From Xanthomonas sp. 10-10 (lineage in GTDB: Bacteria; Pseudomonadota; Gammaproteobacteria; Xanthomonadales; Xanthomonadaceae): a stretch of DNA of 64,000 nucleotides. The DNA lies in the NCBI RefSeq assembly GCF_040182365.1, contig NZ_CP144460.1:2356001-2420000 (forward strand), read 5' to 3'. Below, piece after piece: positions 41,231 through 52,019 of the stretch (the first letter of the stretch is position 1; every line of letters begins with the position of its first letter). The notes beneath the pieces are model-generated. The model worked only from the letters and a program-made list of their open reading frames with translations. It was not told the DNA's origin and made no database searches. The translations under genes and the position numbers were made by a program.

Positions 41231-43471
41231 TCAGAACTCCTGCCAATCCAACGCCGCCCCGGCCATGGCAGCGGCGGTCCGTGCACTGTGCGGACGTGCA
41301 GGCGCACGCTTGACCGACGCCGATGCCGAAGCTTTGGGAGACGCAGACAGTGCAGCGGTGGCCAAGGCTGCCATTCGACGCGCGGACGGCTGGCTGTCGG
41401 ACAACTTGAACAGCGACACGGTCTGGGTCAGCTGCTGGGCCTGGTCTTCCATCGCGCGTGCGGCGGCGGTGGCTTCTTCCACCAGTGCGGCATTCTGCTG
41501 GGTGGTTTCGTCCATCTGGGTCACGGTCTGGTTGACCTGTTCGATCCCTGTCGATTGCTCCTGCGAGGCAGCGGAGATCTCGCCCATGATGTCGGTGACG
41601 CGCTGCACGCTGGCCACGATCTCGGCCATGGTCGTTCCCGCCTGATCGACCAGTGCAGCGCCTTGCGCGACATTGCCGACCGAGTCGTCGATCAGCTGCT
41701 TGATCTCTTTCGCAGCACTGGCAGAGCGCTGGGCGAGGGTGCGCACTTCGGAGGCGACGACGGCAAAACCGCGTCCCTGTTCGCCGGCGCGTGCCGCTTC
41801 CACCGCGGCGTTCAAGGCCAGGATATTGGTCTGGAACGAAATGCCGTCGATGACGCTGATGATCTCGGCGATCTTCTTGGAGGAGGTCTGAATATCGGAC
41901 ATGGTGGTGACCACCCGCGCGACCACCTGACCACCTTGCGAGGCGACCGATGCCGCTCCGATCGCCAACTGGTTGGCCTGGCGCGCATGTTCGGCATTTT
42001 GCTTGACGGTGGAGGTCAGCTCTTCCATCGAAGCGGCGGTTTCTTCCAGATTGGCGGCCTGCTGTTCGGTGCGCTGCGACAGATCCTGGTTGCCGGCGGC
42101 GATTTCGCCGGAGGCCAGGCCAATGGCATCGGCAGCAGTGTGGATCCGCCCGACGATATCGGCCAGGCGCTCGGCAGTGCCGTTGGCATCGTCGCGCATC
42201 TGCGCGAACACGCCCTGGGACTGGCCGGTCATGCGGGCAGTGAGGTCGCCGGCGGCAATCGACTGCAGCAACGTGGACAACGCTTGCAGATTTCCGTCGG
42301 CGGTGGCCATCAGCTGGTTGAGGCTGTCGACCATGACGCGGAAGTCGTATTGGAAACGTTCGGCGTCGCCGCGGGCGCTGAAGTCGCCGGCGGCGGCAGA
42401 TTGCGCCAGATGTTTGATCTCGCGATTCATCGCCGACAGGTTGCGCTTGACCTGGGCCATGGTCTCGCTCAAGACGGCTTTTTCGCCAGGCAACGTCTCC
42501 ATGTCGTCGGACAGGTCGCCGATGGCATAGCGGCTCATGATCTGGGCCAGCCGCATTTTGACTGCGATATGCGAGGCGACCAGTGCGTTGCTGTCACGCA
42601 CCATGACGCCGTAATCGCCGGGAAATGCCTGCTCGTCCATGCGGTAACTCAGCTCACCCAGGTCGTGCCGTCGCGCCATTTCCTGCTGTGCCTGCGACAC
42701 CGCCTGCAACTGCGCCTGCATCTTGCCCATGCTGTGCAGTAGCCGGCCGGTTTCGTCGGTACCGGTGGTATCCACTGCGACCGACAACCGACCTGCCGCG
42801 ATCGCATCGGCGATCGTCGATGCCTCGCTCAAGCGGCTCATCAGACGACGGCGAATCAGCCAGCAGGTAGCTATTGCGACCACGATCGCAACGCCGCTGC
42901 CGATCAGCATCGACCAGGTGCTGCGGATCTTGGCGGCGGCCAGTGCCGTACTGCGCTTGTCGAGCAGCCCGCTTTCCTGGGCCTCGAACTCGGTGAGCAG
43001 GGTGCGGATCTTGTTCATTGCGGCGCGTTCGTGGCCGGCGCTGAACTGCGCCAGCACGTCGGGCAACGCCGCGCCGCTGCGGCGCAGCGCGGTCAAGCGT
43101 TCTTCGTGGCCGATAAATTCGACGTAGGCCGCATGCAGGGCCGCCAGCCGCTGCTGCTGAACCGGATTGTCGGCGGTCAGCTGTCTGGCGTGATCGAATT
43201 CTTTGTCGAACTGCGCCATCCCGTTCTTGTAGGGGGTCAGATTCGCTTCGTTGCCTGAAAGCAGATAGCCGCGCGCGCCGGTTTCGATATTGATGCTGGC
43301 GATGGACATCGCACGACCGGTCGCGATGACCTGGTAAGTGTGGTCGTTCAATGCGACCGCCTGAGACAGGCTGGACTGTCCGCGCAGCCCGACCGTGGCG
43401 ACAATCAACAGCACGATGATGACCGCACCAAAGCCGAACACGAGTTGTGTCGACAGACTTCGCTGTTTCAT
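41231..43471 (-). CDS. Methyl-accepting chemotaxis protein 4 (CHASE3, multi-HAMP)
   Basis: The 746-residue receptor has TM1 at about 10-28. Its periplasmic domain is CHASE3-like, with the hallmark [16 protein letters not shown] and an all-helical remainder. TM2 is near 190-208, then HAMP ([15 protein letters not shown]), and the same multi-HAMP linker as MCP3, 5, 6 and 7 ([33 protein letters not shown]). The canonical tip and a Ser/Ala-rich tail end in LDWQEF. I found no sigma-28-like promoter upstream. Confidence 0.94.
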   Translation of the reverse strand: MKQRSLSTQLVFGFGAVIIVLLIVATVGLRGQSSLSQAVALNDHTYQVIATGRAMSIASINIETGARGYLLSGNEANLTPYKNGMAQFDKEFDHARQLTADNPVQQQRLAALHAAYVEFIGHEERLTALRRSGAALPDVLAQFSAGHERAAMNKIRTLLTEFEAQESGLLDKRSTALAAAKIRSTWSMLIGSGVAIVVAIATCWLIRRRLMSRLSEASTIADAIAAGRLSVAVDTTGTDETGRLLHSMGKMQAQLQAVSQAQQEMARRHDLGELSYRMDEQAFPGDYGVMVRDSNALVASHIAVKMRLAQIMSRYAIGDLSDDMETLPGEKAVLSETMAQVKRNLSAMNREIKHLAQSAAAGDFSARGDAERFQYDFRVMVDSLNQLMATADGNLQALSTLLQSIAAGDLTARMTGQSQGVFAQMRDDANGTAERLADIVGRIHTAADAIGLASGEIAAGNQDLSQRTEQQAANLEETAASMEELTSTVKQNAEHARQANQLAIGAASVASQGGQVVARVVTTMSDIQTSSKKIAEIISVIDGISFQTNILALNAAVEAARAGEQGRGFAVVASEVRTLAQRSASAAKEIKQLIDDSVGNVAQGAALVDQAGTTMAEIVASVQRVTDIMGEISAASQEQSTGIEQVNQTVTQMDETTQQNAALVEEATAAARAMEDQAQQLTQTVSLFKLSDSQPSARRMAALATAALSASPKASASASVKRAPARPHSARTAAAMAGAALDWQEF

Positions 43472-44018
43472 TGCTTTGCCCTTTTAAACGGAATGAAGTG
43501 ACTACCGAAGGTGCGGCGATCGCCCGCCGCCGCACCGATTGTCCGCGCCCGTTGCGATGCAGCAGGCGGCGGCGCTGACAGCAGGTGCATGGCGTTACGT
43601 CGTGCGCTGGCAGGTGCGGGACGCCGCTCCCCAGCGGCGTTCCGGCAGTGGTGATCCGTGTATCACGCAGACGCCGTGCCGGACCCTTCGATGCGTGCCG
43701 AAGCGGCACGCGTCTGCATCGAGATGGATCGCGATGACGCATGTCGACGCAGACGCACTATGTCATCGCATTGTGAATACGCATATAGGAACGTTCGGAC
43801 GCGCGTGTGAGGCGAAACATTACAGCGATGTGGCTATCAAGCCGGCTGCAATGGTCGCCGGCCGCAGCGCCATCGGTGTGTTCCAGTGCGGTGGCGGGTG
43901 GCTGCCGCTGGGCGCTACGCGGTACTGCAGCGCGCCGTGGTGTCTGATCGATCGGCGTAACGCAAAAAGGCCGCTTTCCTCGCGGAAAGCGGCCTTCGGG
44001 CGACACCTCATGCGTGAC
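43472..44018. other. Intergenic region between MCP4 and MCP5
   Basis: No gene is supported. It contains the MCP5 terminator (43961-43996) and must hold the MCP4 promoter. No FliA-like box is visible; a TTTAAA-containing AT-rich patch lies 20 bp before the MCP4 ATG. Confidence 0.55.
43961..43996 (-). terminator. Rho-independent terminator of MCP5
   Basis: AAGGCCGCTTTCC-TCGC-GGAAAGCGGCCTT is a perfect 13-bp stem, with TTT and GCG following on the minus strand. Confidence 0.9.
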
Positions 44019-46277
44019 TCAGAACTCCTGCCAATCGCCCGTATCGGCCGCTGCTGCCGAAGTGCCGGTCACGCTGCGACGCGGCGGGGCACTGCTGCCG
44101 GCACGTGCGGCCGGACGCGCAGCGAAGCGGGCATTGGCCGGTGCCTTGGCGATGGCCGAGAGCTGACGCGTCACCGCGCTGTGCTCGGCAACCTTGAACA
44201 CGGCCACCGCTTCGGTGAGCTGCTGGGCCTGTTCTTCCATCGCACGCGCGGCGGCGGTGGCTTCTTCCACCAGGGCGGCATTCTGCTGGGTGGTCTCGTC
44301 CATCTGGGTCACGGTCTGGTTGACCTGCTCGATGCCCGAATACTGTTCCTGCGAAGCGGAAGAAATCTCGCCCATGATGTTGGTGACGCGCTGCACGCTG
44401 GCGACGATCTCGGCCATGGTAGTGCCGGCCTGGTCGACTAGGGCGGCGCCCTGGGTGACCTTGTCGACCGAGTCGTCGATCAGGTGCTTGATCTCTTTCG
44501 CCGCACCGGCCGAACGCTGGGCCAGGGTGCGCACTTCAGAGGCGACCACCGCAAAGCCGCGGCCCTGTTCGCCGGCACGCGCCGCTTCCACGGCGGCATT
44601 CAAGGCCAGGATATTGGTCTGGAAGGCGATGCCGTCGATGACGCTGATGATTTCGGCGATCTTCTTCGACGAGCCCTGGATGTCGGCCATGGTGGTGACC
44701 ACCCTGGCCACCACGTCGCCGCCTTGCGAGGCTACAGCTGCGGCGCCGATGGCGAGCTGGTTGGCTTGACTTGCGTGTTCGGCGTTCTGCTTGACGGTGG
44801 AGGTGAGTTCTTCCATCGAGGCGGCGGTTTCTTCCAGATTGGCGGCCTGTTGCTCGGTGCGCTGCGACAGATCCTGGTTGCCGGAAGCGATCTCGCCGGA
44901 TGCCGACCCGATCGCATTGGCGGCCAGCTGGATACGGCCGACGATGCTGGCCAGCTGTTCGGCGGTGGCGTTGGCGTCGTCGCGCATCTGCGCGAACACG
45001 CCCTGGTACTGTCCACTCATGCGCGCGGTGAGGTCGCCGGCAGCGATCGACTGCAACAGGCTGGAGAGCGACTGCAGATTGCCGTCGGCGGTGGACATCA
45101 GGTGATTGAGGCTTTCCACCATGATGCGGAAGTCGTACTGGAACTGCTCGGCATTGCCGCGTGCGCTGAAGTCGCCGTTTGCAGCGGCCTGCGCCAGCTG
45201 CTTGATTTCCGAATTCATCGTCGACAGGTTCGCCTTGACCTGATTCATCGCAGTGGTGATGGCGGCTTTCTCGCCCGGCAATTGCGGCATGTCTTCGGTC
45301 AGGTCGCCGATCGCGTAACGCTCCACCAGGTGAATGGTCTGCGTCTCGAGCGCGATGTGTGCGGCAACCAGCGCGTTGGTGTCTGTGGCCATGCGGCCGT
45401 AGTCGCCGGGGAATGCGCCGGCATCCATGCGGAAGCTGATCTGGCCCGCGTCATGACGCTTGGCCATGTCCAGCTGCGCGCTGATCAGATTGCGCACCTG
45501 GCTCTGCATGCGGTCCATGGCCTGCAACAGGCGGCCGGTTTCGTCATTGGACTGCGTGCGCACATCGTTATCCAGATCGCCATTGGCAATCGCCTCGGCG
45601 GCGCGGGTGGCCTGGGTCAGCGGGCGCACCAGGCTGCGGGTGATCAACCAGCCCAGCAGGACACTGAACAGCACAACCGCCACGCCGCCGCCGATCAACA
45701 GGGCACGGCCGCGTACCATTTCGGCGGTGGTTGCGACGTAGGCTTCGGTGGCGCGACGGCGCTGCAGGCCTGCATAGTCCGCCAACGCGACCTGCCATTT
45801 TTCGGTAGCCGGCGCGGCCTTTTGCATCAGCAGGGCGAGTGCTTCGTCGGGCTTGGCAGTCAGGCCAAGTTGGGCGACTGCGTCATTGGCCTTGCTTGCG
45901 TCTTCGCTGGCCTGGTCGATCTTCTGCCGCATCGCGGCAGCTTCCGGCGATGCCGAGAACACGTACAGCGTGCGACGCGTTTCTTCATAGGACTTCATCT
46001 GGTCCTTGATGATGGCGGCAAAGCGCAGATTGTCTTCCTGGGAGGTCGGCAACACGATATTGCGCAACTGCACGGCGATGATCGAGGTCGCGTTGGTCAT
46101 GTCCTCCAGGTGCTGCATGATCGTGATCTGGCGATTGACCACGGTGTCCATGCGATCACGGGCCTGCGCCAGCGTGTACAGGCCGGCGGCCACTAGCGCG
46201 CACGACAACAGGATCAGCGTGCCGAAGGCGAAGGTCAGGCGCTTGCCGACGTTGTACCGTTGAAGAAGAGCGATCAT
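44019..46277 (-). CDS. Methyl-accepting chemotaxis protein 5 (4HB, multi-HAMP)
   Basis: The 752-residue receptor closely parallels MCP3: [20 protein letters not shown] start, TM1 with [13 protein letters not shown], a four-helix-bundle sensor, TM2, HAMP, and the multi-HAMP linker ([33 protein letters not shown]). The canonical tip and tail end in GDWQEF. Sensor helices have diverged from MCP3 more than the cytoplasmic part, which suggests duplication followed by a shift in ligand preference. The start was chosen just before TM1. Confidence 0.94.
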   Translation of the reverse strand: MIALLQRYNVGKRLTFAFGTLILLSCALVAAGLYTLAQARDRMDTVVNRQITIMQHLEDMTNATSIIAVQLRNIVLPTSQEDNLRFAAIIKDQMKSYEETRRTLYVFSASPEAAAMRQKIDQASEDASKANDAVAQLGLTAKPDEALALLMQKAAPATEKWQVALADYAGLQRRRATEAYVATTAEMVRGRALLIGGGVAVVLFSVLLGWLITRSLVRPLTQATRAAEAIANGDLDNDVRTQSNDETGRLLQAMDRMQSQVRNLISAQLDMAKRHDAGQISFRMDAGAFPGDYGRMATDTNALVAAHIALETQTIHLVERYAIGDLTEDMPQLPGEKAAITTAMNQVKANLSTMNSEIKQLAQAAANGDFSARGNAEQFQYDFRIMVESLNHLMSTADGNLQSLSSLLQSIAAGDLTARMSGQYQGVFAQMRDDANATAEQLASIVGRIQLAANAIGSASGEIASGNQDLSQRTEQQAANLEETAASMEELTSTVKQNAEHASQANQLAIGAAAVASQGGDVVARVVTTMADIQGSSKKIAEIISVIDGIAFQTNILALNAAVEAARAGEQGRGFAVVASEVRTLAQRSAGAAKEIKHLIDDSVDKVTQGAALVDQAGTTMAEIVASVQRVTNIMGEISSASQEQYSGIEQVNQTVTQMDETTQQNAALVEEATAAARAMEEQAQQLTEAVAVFKVAEHSAVTRQLSAIAKAPANARFAARPAARAGSSAPPRRSVTGTSAAAADTGDWQEF

Positions 46278-46784
46278 TTTGGGGTCTCGAGGCAGTTGGC
46301 AAGAAAGGGCAAGACGCGTCGGGGCGGACGCGCTGGCCAATACGTGAGTCAGGCGAGGCTGGGCATGTCGCGAGCCCATTACCGGTGCGTGTGATACATC
46401 GTCACGACGCGACCGAGTGCAGGGCAGGTATGCATGCTTGTGGTCTGTAACGGCCAGCGCTCTTACGGCTGAACTCGCCACGCCCTGTGCGTATGGGCGG
46501 CCGTCATTGAGGTGACGTGGATGTGCACAAACTGCCCGGAAACGCCGGTGGGAGCGCTTCCACAAGAGGGGCTGTCTTCTGCGGATTCACTTCATGATCA
46601 CGCTTTCGGAAGCGATCCGAAGGTGCCGTGCTGAGGAGGGCGGGGTGGAGACCACCAGTTGAGCCTGGACGCACGCGTCCTGTTCAACATACGGGCGTGC
46701 GGCAGCAGACCAAGGGATGCAATGCCACTAGCAACGGCCTTACGCCGTGATGCCATCAGACCATCAGACCATCAAACCGTCACG
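46278..46784. other. Intergenic region between MCP5 and MCP6
   Basis: No gene is supported. The only recognised site is the sigma-28-like promoter at 46447-46472. Near the MCP6 3' end a short CCATCAGA repeat occurs (46753-46776). Confidence 0.5.
46447..46472 (-). promoter_or_regulatory. Sigma-28-like promoter of MCP5
   Basis: The minus strand reads TCAG-N14-GCCGTTAC, the same -10 variant as at MCP3 and MCP7. It lies about 170 bp before the ATG. Confidence 0.4.
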
Positions 46785-49256
46785 TCACGCCGCGCGCCCG
46801 AGCCGGGCAGGCGTGGCCGCTTGCTGCAGCTGGAACACCGACACCGCATCGCGCAACTGCTGCGCCTGTTCTTCCATCGCGCGCGCGGCGGCGGTGGCTT
46901 CTTCCACCAGTGCGGCGTTCTGCTGGGTCGCCTGATCCATCTGCGAGACGGTCTGGCCGACCTGCTCGATGCCCTGCGACTGCTGCAGCGAGGCCTCGCT
47001 GATCTCGTGCATGATCGTGGTGACGTTGCGCACCGAATCGACGATGTCCTGCATCGTGCGCCCCGCCTGGCCGACCAGCTGGCTGCCATGCTCGACCCGG
47101 CTGACCGAATCGTCGATCAGGTGCTTGATCTCCTTGGCCGCAGCGGCCGAGCGCTGCGCCAGGGTGCGTACTTCCGACGCCACTACCGCAAAGCCGCGGC
47201 CTTGCTCGCCGGCACGCGCGGCTTCCACCGCCGCGTTCAAGGCCAGGATATTGGTCTGGAAGGCGATGCCGTCGATCACGCCGATGATGTCGGCGATCTT
47301 TCTGGAGGCAGCCTGGATGCCGGCCATGGTGCCGACGACCTGGCCGACCACCTCGCCACCTTGCGAGGCGACGGCGGCAGCGCCGACCACCAGCTGATTG
47401 GCGCGCCTGGCGTGCTCGGCGTTGTTGCGCACGGTGGAGGTGAGTTCTTCCATCGAGGCGGCGGTTTCTTCCAGATTGGCCGCCTGTTGCTCGGTACGTT
47501 GCGACAGGTCCTGGTTGCCGGATGCGATCTCGCTGGCCGCATCGTTGATGGCATCGGTGGAGCGCTGGATGCGCCCGACGATATCGGCCAGCTGCGTCAC
47601 CGTGGCATTGGCATCGTCGCGCATGCGCGCGAACACGCCGTGGAAGTCGCCCTGCATGCGGCTGGTGAGATCGCCGGCGGCGATCGCCTGCAGCACGTTG
47701 GACAGCGACTGCAGATTGGCATCGGCGGTGGACATCAGCTGATTGAGGCTGTCCACCATGGCGCGGAAGTCGTACTGGAAGCGCTGCGCATCGCCGCGCA
47801 CGCTGAAGTCGCCATTGGCGGCGGCTTGCGCCAGCAGTTTGATTTCGCTGTTCATCGCCGACAGGTTGGCCTTGACGGTGTCCATGGTGTCGCTGAGCAC
47901 GGCCTTCTCGCCGGGCAGGCGGTCCATGTCCTGGCTCAGATCGCCGATGGCGTAGCGCGACATGATCTGCGCGAGCTTCATCTTCACCGCGATGTGCGAA
48001 CCGACCAGGGCGTTGGTATCGTGCACCATGGTGGCGTAGGCGCCGGGGAAGCTGTCGGCCTGCATGCGGTAGCTGATCTGGCCGGCGTCGTGGCGCTGCG
48101 CCATCTCGCTCTGCGCAGCCAGGACGCGCTGCACCTGTTCCTGCATCTGGCGCATGTTGTCGAGCAGCTGGCCGGTTTCATCGCGGCTGGGTGGCACGAT
48201 GCGTTCGTCCAGCATGCCCTGCGCGATATTGGCCGCCACCGCAGCGGCGCGGCGCACGTTGCGGGTGAGGGTGGACAAGGTATACCAGCCCAACGCGGCG
48301 ATCAGCAGCGCGAGCAGTGACAGACCGGCGACGGCCTGGTACATCGCAGTGCGCGCATCCACCAGGTGGCGCTCGGATTGACGCTGCAGGGCTTGCAGCG
48401 AGACGCTGCTCAGCTCATGCATGGTCTGGCCAAGCGCATCGAGCGCGGCATTCCACTGCGTGTCGGCCTGCGCATCGCTGCCTTCCAACGCGGCACCAAG
48501 GGATTTCAATGCGTCGCTGGCGCGGGTGGCCTCGGCGCTGGCGGCATCGGCCAGCGCAGGGTCGGGCTGTTCCAGCAGGCCCATTGCCTTGTCCAGCTCA
48601 TGCCGGAAGCGCACGTGATTGCGCTGCAACTGGCTGAGCTGTTCGTGCAGCATGGCGCGATCGTCGCCGGCCTGCGACGGGTCGTTGGCCGCATCCAGGC
48701 GGGTCAGCGATTCGGTGGCGTCGGGGCTATAGATCAGGGTCGCAACCACCAGGTGGTAGCTTTCGATATACGGGGTGTAGACCAACTGGCTGTCGTCGCG
48801 CAGCGCATCCAGCGCAGCGAAGGCTTGCTCGCTGATGCCGCTGTAGCCGCTGGCTGCGGCGGTCGAGACATGGCGCTGCTGCAGGGCGAGCAGTTGTTTC
48901 TGGCTGCGTTCGAAGCCGGGCATGGCCGCCGTGGTGGCGAGCAGTTGCTGCAGATCGCGTTGGGCGCGTTGCGCTGCTGCGTCGGCGGCGGCGCCAGTGT
49001 CGACGTGGGCCGCGTGCAGATCGGTAATCAGGCCCAGCATCTGGCCAAGCGGGGCGTAGCTACGCAATTCGTTGCTGCTGATGGCGACGCTTTCATTGAG
49101 CTTGCCGCGATAGAGCAGCACCGGGATCACCATGCCGACCAACGCCAGCACACCGATCGCACCGAGTTTTTTGACAATGCCCAGATCGTCCCAGCGGCTG
49201 GCCCAGCGGCGCGGGGAGGATGGAGCGGCGTGCGGCAGGGCGGGAGCAGTGGTCAT
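46785..49256 (-). CDS. Methyl-accepting chemotaxis protein 6 (long helical sensor; no tether)
   Basis: The 823-residue receptor has an N-terminal cytoplasmic extension of about 28 residues before TM1 (30-49). A long, all-helical periplasmic domain of about 260 residues follows, the size of a helical bimodular sensor. TM2 is near 310-332, followed by HAMP, the multi-HAMP linker ([33 protein letters not shown]) and the canonical tip with small changes ([25 protein letters not shown]). It ends in TPARLGRAA without a WxxF pentapeptide, and the C-terminal linker is short. Confidence 0.93.
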   Translation of the reverse strand: MTTAPALPHAAPSSPRRWASRWDDLGIVKKLGAIGVLALVGMVIPVLLYRGKLNESVAISSNELRSYAPLGQMLGLITDLHAAHVDTGAAADAAAQRAQRDLQQLLATTAAMPGFERSQKQLLALQQRHVSTAAASGYSGISEQAFAALDALRDDSQLVYTPYIESYHLVVATLIYSPDATESLTRLDAANDPSQAGDDRAMLHEQLSQLQRNHVRFRHELDKAMGLLEQPDPALADAASAEATRASDALKSLGAALEGSDAQADTQWNAALDALGQTMHELSSVSLQALQRQSERHLVDARTAMYQAVAGLSLLALLIAALGWYTLSTLTRNVRRAAAVAANIAQGMLDERIVPPSRDETGQLLDNMRQMQEQVQRVLAAQSEMAQRHDAGQISYRMQADSFPGAYATMVHDTNALVGSHIAVKMKLAQIMSRYAIGDLSQDMDRLPGEKAVLSDTMDTVKANLSAMNSEIKLLAQAAANGDFSVRGDAQRFQYDFRAMVDSLNQLMSTADANLQSLSNVLQAIAAGDLTSRMQGDFHGVFARMRDDANATVTQLADIVGRIQRSTDAINDAASEIASGNQDLSQRTEQQAANLEETAASMEELTSTVRNNAEHARRANQLVVGAAAVASQGGEVVGQVVGTMAGIQAASRKIADIIGVIDGIAFQTNILALNAAVEAARAGEQGRGFAVVASEVRTLAQRSAAAAKEIKHLIDDSVSRVEHGSQLVGQAGRTMQDIVDSVRNVTTIMHEISEASLQQSQGIEQVGQTVSQMDQATQQNAALVEEATAAARAMEEQAQQLRDAVSVFQLQQAATPARLGRAA

Positions 49257-49282
49257 CGGTGCGTCTCATGGGCGTACGCAGA

Positions 49283-49310
49283 CTATCGGCCGATAACTGT
49301 TATGCCTTGA
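49283..49310 (-). promoter_or_regulatory. Sigma-28-like promoter of MCP6
   Basis: The minus strand reads TCAA-N16-GCCGATAG, 26 bp before the MCP6 ATG. The -35 box directly abuts the MCP7 terminator hairpin. Confidence 0.6.
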
Positions 49311-49311
49311 G

Positions 49312-49335
49312 CCGGCCGGCATCGCTGCCGACCGG
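49312..49335 (-). terminator. Hairpin downstream of MCP7
   Basis: CCGGCCGGCA-TCGC-TGCCGACCGG is a 10-bp stem with one mismatch. It lies 28 bp after the MCP7 stop. Confidence 0.6.
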
Positions 49336-49363
49336 TACCATTCAGGCAGTTCAGTTCGCTTGC

Positions 49364-51613
49364 TTAGAACTCCTGCCAGCTGGTGTCGTTGCTGGGTGCG
49401 GTGACCACGGCGCGCGGCTTGGACGCTGCGGTGCGGCCAGCTGCTGCCACCTTGGCCTTGACGGCCTGGGTGATTACCTCACGCGGTGCGGCGACACGTG
49501 CCGAAGCTTGTACAAGCGCGGCATCGGTCTTGAACACCGCCACCGCATCGGTCAGCTGGGTGGCCTGTTCTTCCAGTGCACGTGCGGCGGCGGTGGCTTC
49601 CTCCACCAATGCGGCGTTCTGCTGGGTGGTCTCGTCCATCTGGGTGACAGTCTGGTTGACCTGTTCGATGCCGGCCGACTGTTCCTGCGAGGCGGCGGAG
49701 ATCTCGCCCATGATGTCGGTGACGCGCTGCACGCTGGCCACCACTTCGCCCATGGTCTTGCCGGCGGTGTGCACCAGCGCGGATCCTTCGGCCACGCGTT
49801 GCACGGAGTCGTCGATCAGGCCCTTGATCTCCTTGGCCGCACCCGACGAGCGCTGGGCGAGGGTACGCACTTCCGAGGCAACCACTGCGAAGCCGCGGCC
49901 CTGTTCGCCGGCCCGCGCGGCTTCCACCGCTGCGTTCAACGCCAGGATGTTGGTCTGGAAGGCGATGCCGTCGATGACGCTGATGATGTCGGCGATCTTC
50001 TTGGACGAGGCTTCGATACCGGACATGGTTTCGACCACCTTGCCGACCACTTCGCCGCCCTGTACCGCCACGCTGGCGGCACCGATGGCGAGCTGGTTGG
50101 CCTGGCGTGCGCCCTCGGCGTTCTGCTTGACGGTGGAGGTGAGCTCTTCCATCGAGGCGGCGGTTTCTTCCAGATTGGCGGCCTGCTGCTCGGTCCGCTG
50201 CGACAGGTCCTGGTTGCCGGCGGCGATTTCGCTGGCGGCGCCCTTGATCGACACGGCCGACTGCTTGATGCCGGTGACGATTTCGGCCAATTGGGTGGCG
50301 GTGGCATTGGCGTCGTCGCGCATCTGCGCGAACACGCCACGGAACTCGCCGCTCATCCGCGCGGTGAGGTCGCCGGCGGCGATCGACTGCAACAAGCCCG
50401 ACAGCGCCTGCAGATTGCCGTCGGCAGTGGACATCAGGTTGTTGAGGCTTTCGACCATCAGGCGGAAGTCGTACTGGAAGCGCTCTGCCTCGCCGCGGGC
50501 GCTGAAGTCGCCGTTGGCGGCGGCCTGTGCCAACTGTTTGATCTGGGTGTTCATTTCACCGAGGTTGACCTTGACCTGGGCCATGGTGTCGCTGAGCACG
50601 GCCTTTTCGCCGGGCAGCTTCTCCATATCCTCGGACAGGTCGCCGATCGCGTAGCGGCCCATGATCTGCGCCAGACGCATCTTTACCGCGATATGCGAGC
50701 CGACCAGAGTGTTGGTGTCGTGCGCCATGCGACCGTAGTCGCCGGGAAACGCGGCCGCGTCGATACGGAAGCTGATCTGACCTTCGTCGTGGCGCCTGGC
50801 CATGTCGGTCTGCGCGGCGAGCAGGTTGCGCAGCTGCAGCTGCATCTTGCTCATCGCCTTGAGCAGGCGGCCGGTTTCGTCGTTGAACGACGTATCGACA
50901 TCGTTATCCAGCTTGCCGCCGGCAATCGCCTCGGCGGCGCGGGTGGCGCGGCCGAGCGGCTGGGTGAGGCTGCGCGTGATCAACAGGCCCAGTGCGGCGC
51001 TCAGCAGGACCACCAACACGGTGCCGGCCAGCAGCAGCTTGCGCGAATCGGCCATCGACTTCAGTGCGACGGCCGATGCATCGGCTGCCATCTTGTCCTG
51101 CAGTGTGATGTTTTCGGCAATCTTGTCCTGCCAGCCCTGCATCGCCGGCGCGGCCTTGGTGAGCAGCAAGGGCAGGGCCTCGTCGCTATGACCGGTCATC
51201 ACCAGATCGATGACCTTGTCGTTCAACACCTTGACCTCGGCACGGCGGGCATCGATGTCGGCGCGCAGCGCCTTGCCCTGTTCCGACGGCGGCATGGCAT
51301 ACAGCGCTTCGCGGGCTTTTGTATAGTCGGCGCGCGCGGACTGGATCTGCGCGATGAACTTGCGATTTTCCTCGTCGGTGGTAGGCAGCACGACATTGCG
51401 CAACTGCATGCCAATGATGAAGTTGGCATTGATCATGTCGTTGGACAGGCGGATCTTGACCATATTCTGGTGCACGATGTCGTCGACCAGGGCGCGTGCC
51501 GAACTCAGGCCGCGATAGCCGATAAAAGCAATGCAACCGGACAATACGATCAGCACGGCGAAAGCCGCTGCCAAGCGCGGGCCGACGTTATAGCGTTGGA
51601 GAAGTGCGGTCAT
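49364..51613 (-). CDS. Methyl-accepting chemotaxis protein 7 (4HB, multi-HAMP)
   Basis: The 749-residue receptor has TM1 at 14-34, a four-helix-bundle sensor at 35-190, TM2 at 192-213, HAMP at 214-266 and a multi-HAMP linker at about 270-435 ([53 protein letters not shown]). The canonical signalling domain and a Lys/Ala tail end in SWQEF. AGGA 7 bp upstream supports [11 protein letters not shown]. An unusual AT-rich stretch lies upstream of its promoter. Confidence 0.94.
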   Translation of the reverse strand: MTALLQRYNVGPRLAAAFAVLIVLSGCIAFIGYRGLSSARALVDDIVHQNMVKIRLSNDMINANFIIGMQLRNVVLPTTDEENRKFIAQIQSARADYTKAREALYAMPPSEQGKALRADIDARRAEVKVLNDKVIDLVMTGHSDEALPLLLTKAAPAMQGWQDKIAENITLQDKMAADASAVALKSMADSRKLLLAGTVLVVLLSAALGLLITRSLTQPLGRATRAAEAIAGGKLDNDVDTSFNDETGRLLKAMSKMQLQLRNLLAAQTDMARRHDEGQISFRIDAAAFPGDYGRMAHDTNTLVGSHIAVKMRLAQIMGRYAIGDLSEDMEKLPGEKAVLSDTMAQVKVNLGEMNTQIKQLAQAAANGDFSARGEAERFQYDFRLMVESLNNLMSTADGNLQALSGLLQSIAAGDLTARMSGEFRGVFAQMRDDANATATQLAEIVTGIKQSAVSIKGAASEIAAGNQDLSQRTEQQAANLEETAASMEELTSTVKQNAEGARQANQLAIGAASVAVQGGEVVGKVVETMSGIEASSKKIADIISVIDGIAFQTNILALNAAVEAARAGEQGRGFAVVASEVRTLAQRSSGAAKEIKGLIDDSVQRVAEGSALVHTAGKTMGEVVASVQRVTDIMGEISAASQEQSAGIEQVNQTVTQMDETTQQNAALVEEATAAARALEEQATQLTDAVAVFKTDAALVQASARVAAPREVITQAVKAKVAAAGRTAASKPRAVVTAPSNDTSWQEF

Positions 51614-51699
51614 GACCGAATCCTGGAAGGCGTTATGCAGTGGAAGGGAGCGACGAAGGCAGCGCCAACCAGCTGCTGCGTCAGGTGTCGCTATGCGCA

Positions 51700-51726
51700 G
51701 TAACGGCTCATGACAGGTATTACTGA
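51700..51726 (-). promoter_or_regulatory. Sigma-28-like promoter of MCP7
   Basis: The minus strand reads TCAG-N15-GCCGTTAC, 86 bp before the MCP7 ATG. Confidence 0.5.
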
Positions 51727-51752
51727 ATACCCCGATATCAAAAAATATATAA

Positions 51753-51850
51753 CTCGAGTCAGGCTTGTGAAACATATTGATAATAAATCTTGTCTGCCTG
51801 CTTCCATTCTTGCCCTTCTAATTGCTCGAGTCCGGTTTGTAGATAACAGG
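51753..51850. repeat. Two 16-nt direct repeats in an AT-rich intergenic region
   Basis: CTCGAGTCAGGCTTGT (51753) and CTCGAGTCCGGTTTGT (51835) match at 14 of 16 positions, 82 bp apart. They lie upstream of the MCP7 promoter in DNA far richer in A+T than the surrounding genes. They could be paired regulator sites. Confidence 0.5.
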
Positions 51851-51948
51851 CTCATCAACACATAAACTAATACAAAGATAAAATATGATGTTTAAGTTGT
51901 TTTATCTTGAGTGTTATCGATAGGTTTTCTTGCGGAAACGATCAGTCC

Positions 51949-51982
51949 AAAAAAAAAACCGCGCCCCCGAGGGAGCGCGGTT
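51949..51982 (-). terminator. Rho-independent terminator of MCP8
   Basis: AAACCGCG...CGCGGTTT stem with an inner GC-rich hairpin. A run of ten T follows on the minus strand. Confidence 0.9.
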
Positions 51983-52019
51983 TCGATGGCATCGGTCGCA
52001 ATGCGACCGATCGGGTCGC

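Noticed and set aside
40761..41645. Open frames between and across MCP3 and MCP4 on both strands
   Set aside because: They run over a strong terminator and promoter and partly antisense to MCP4, with no recognisable protein family.
44484..46196. Long open frames antisense to the chemoreceptor genes (for example 570 codons here, similar ones opposite MCP1, MCP2, MCP7 and MCP11)
   Set aside because: They are by-products of high GC and codon bias. Their translations are His/Gln/Gly-rich without domains and mirror the same conserved MCP segment each time.
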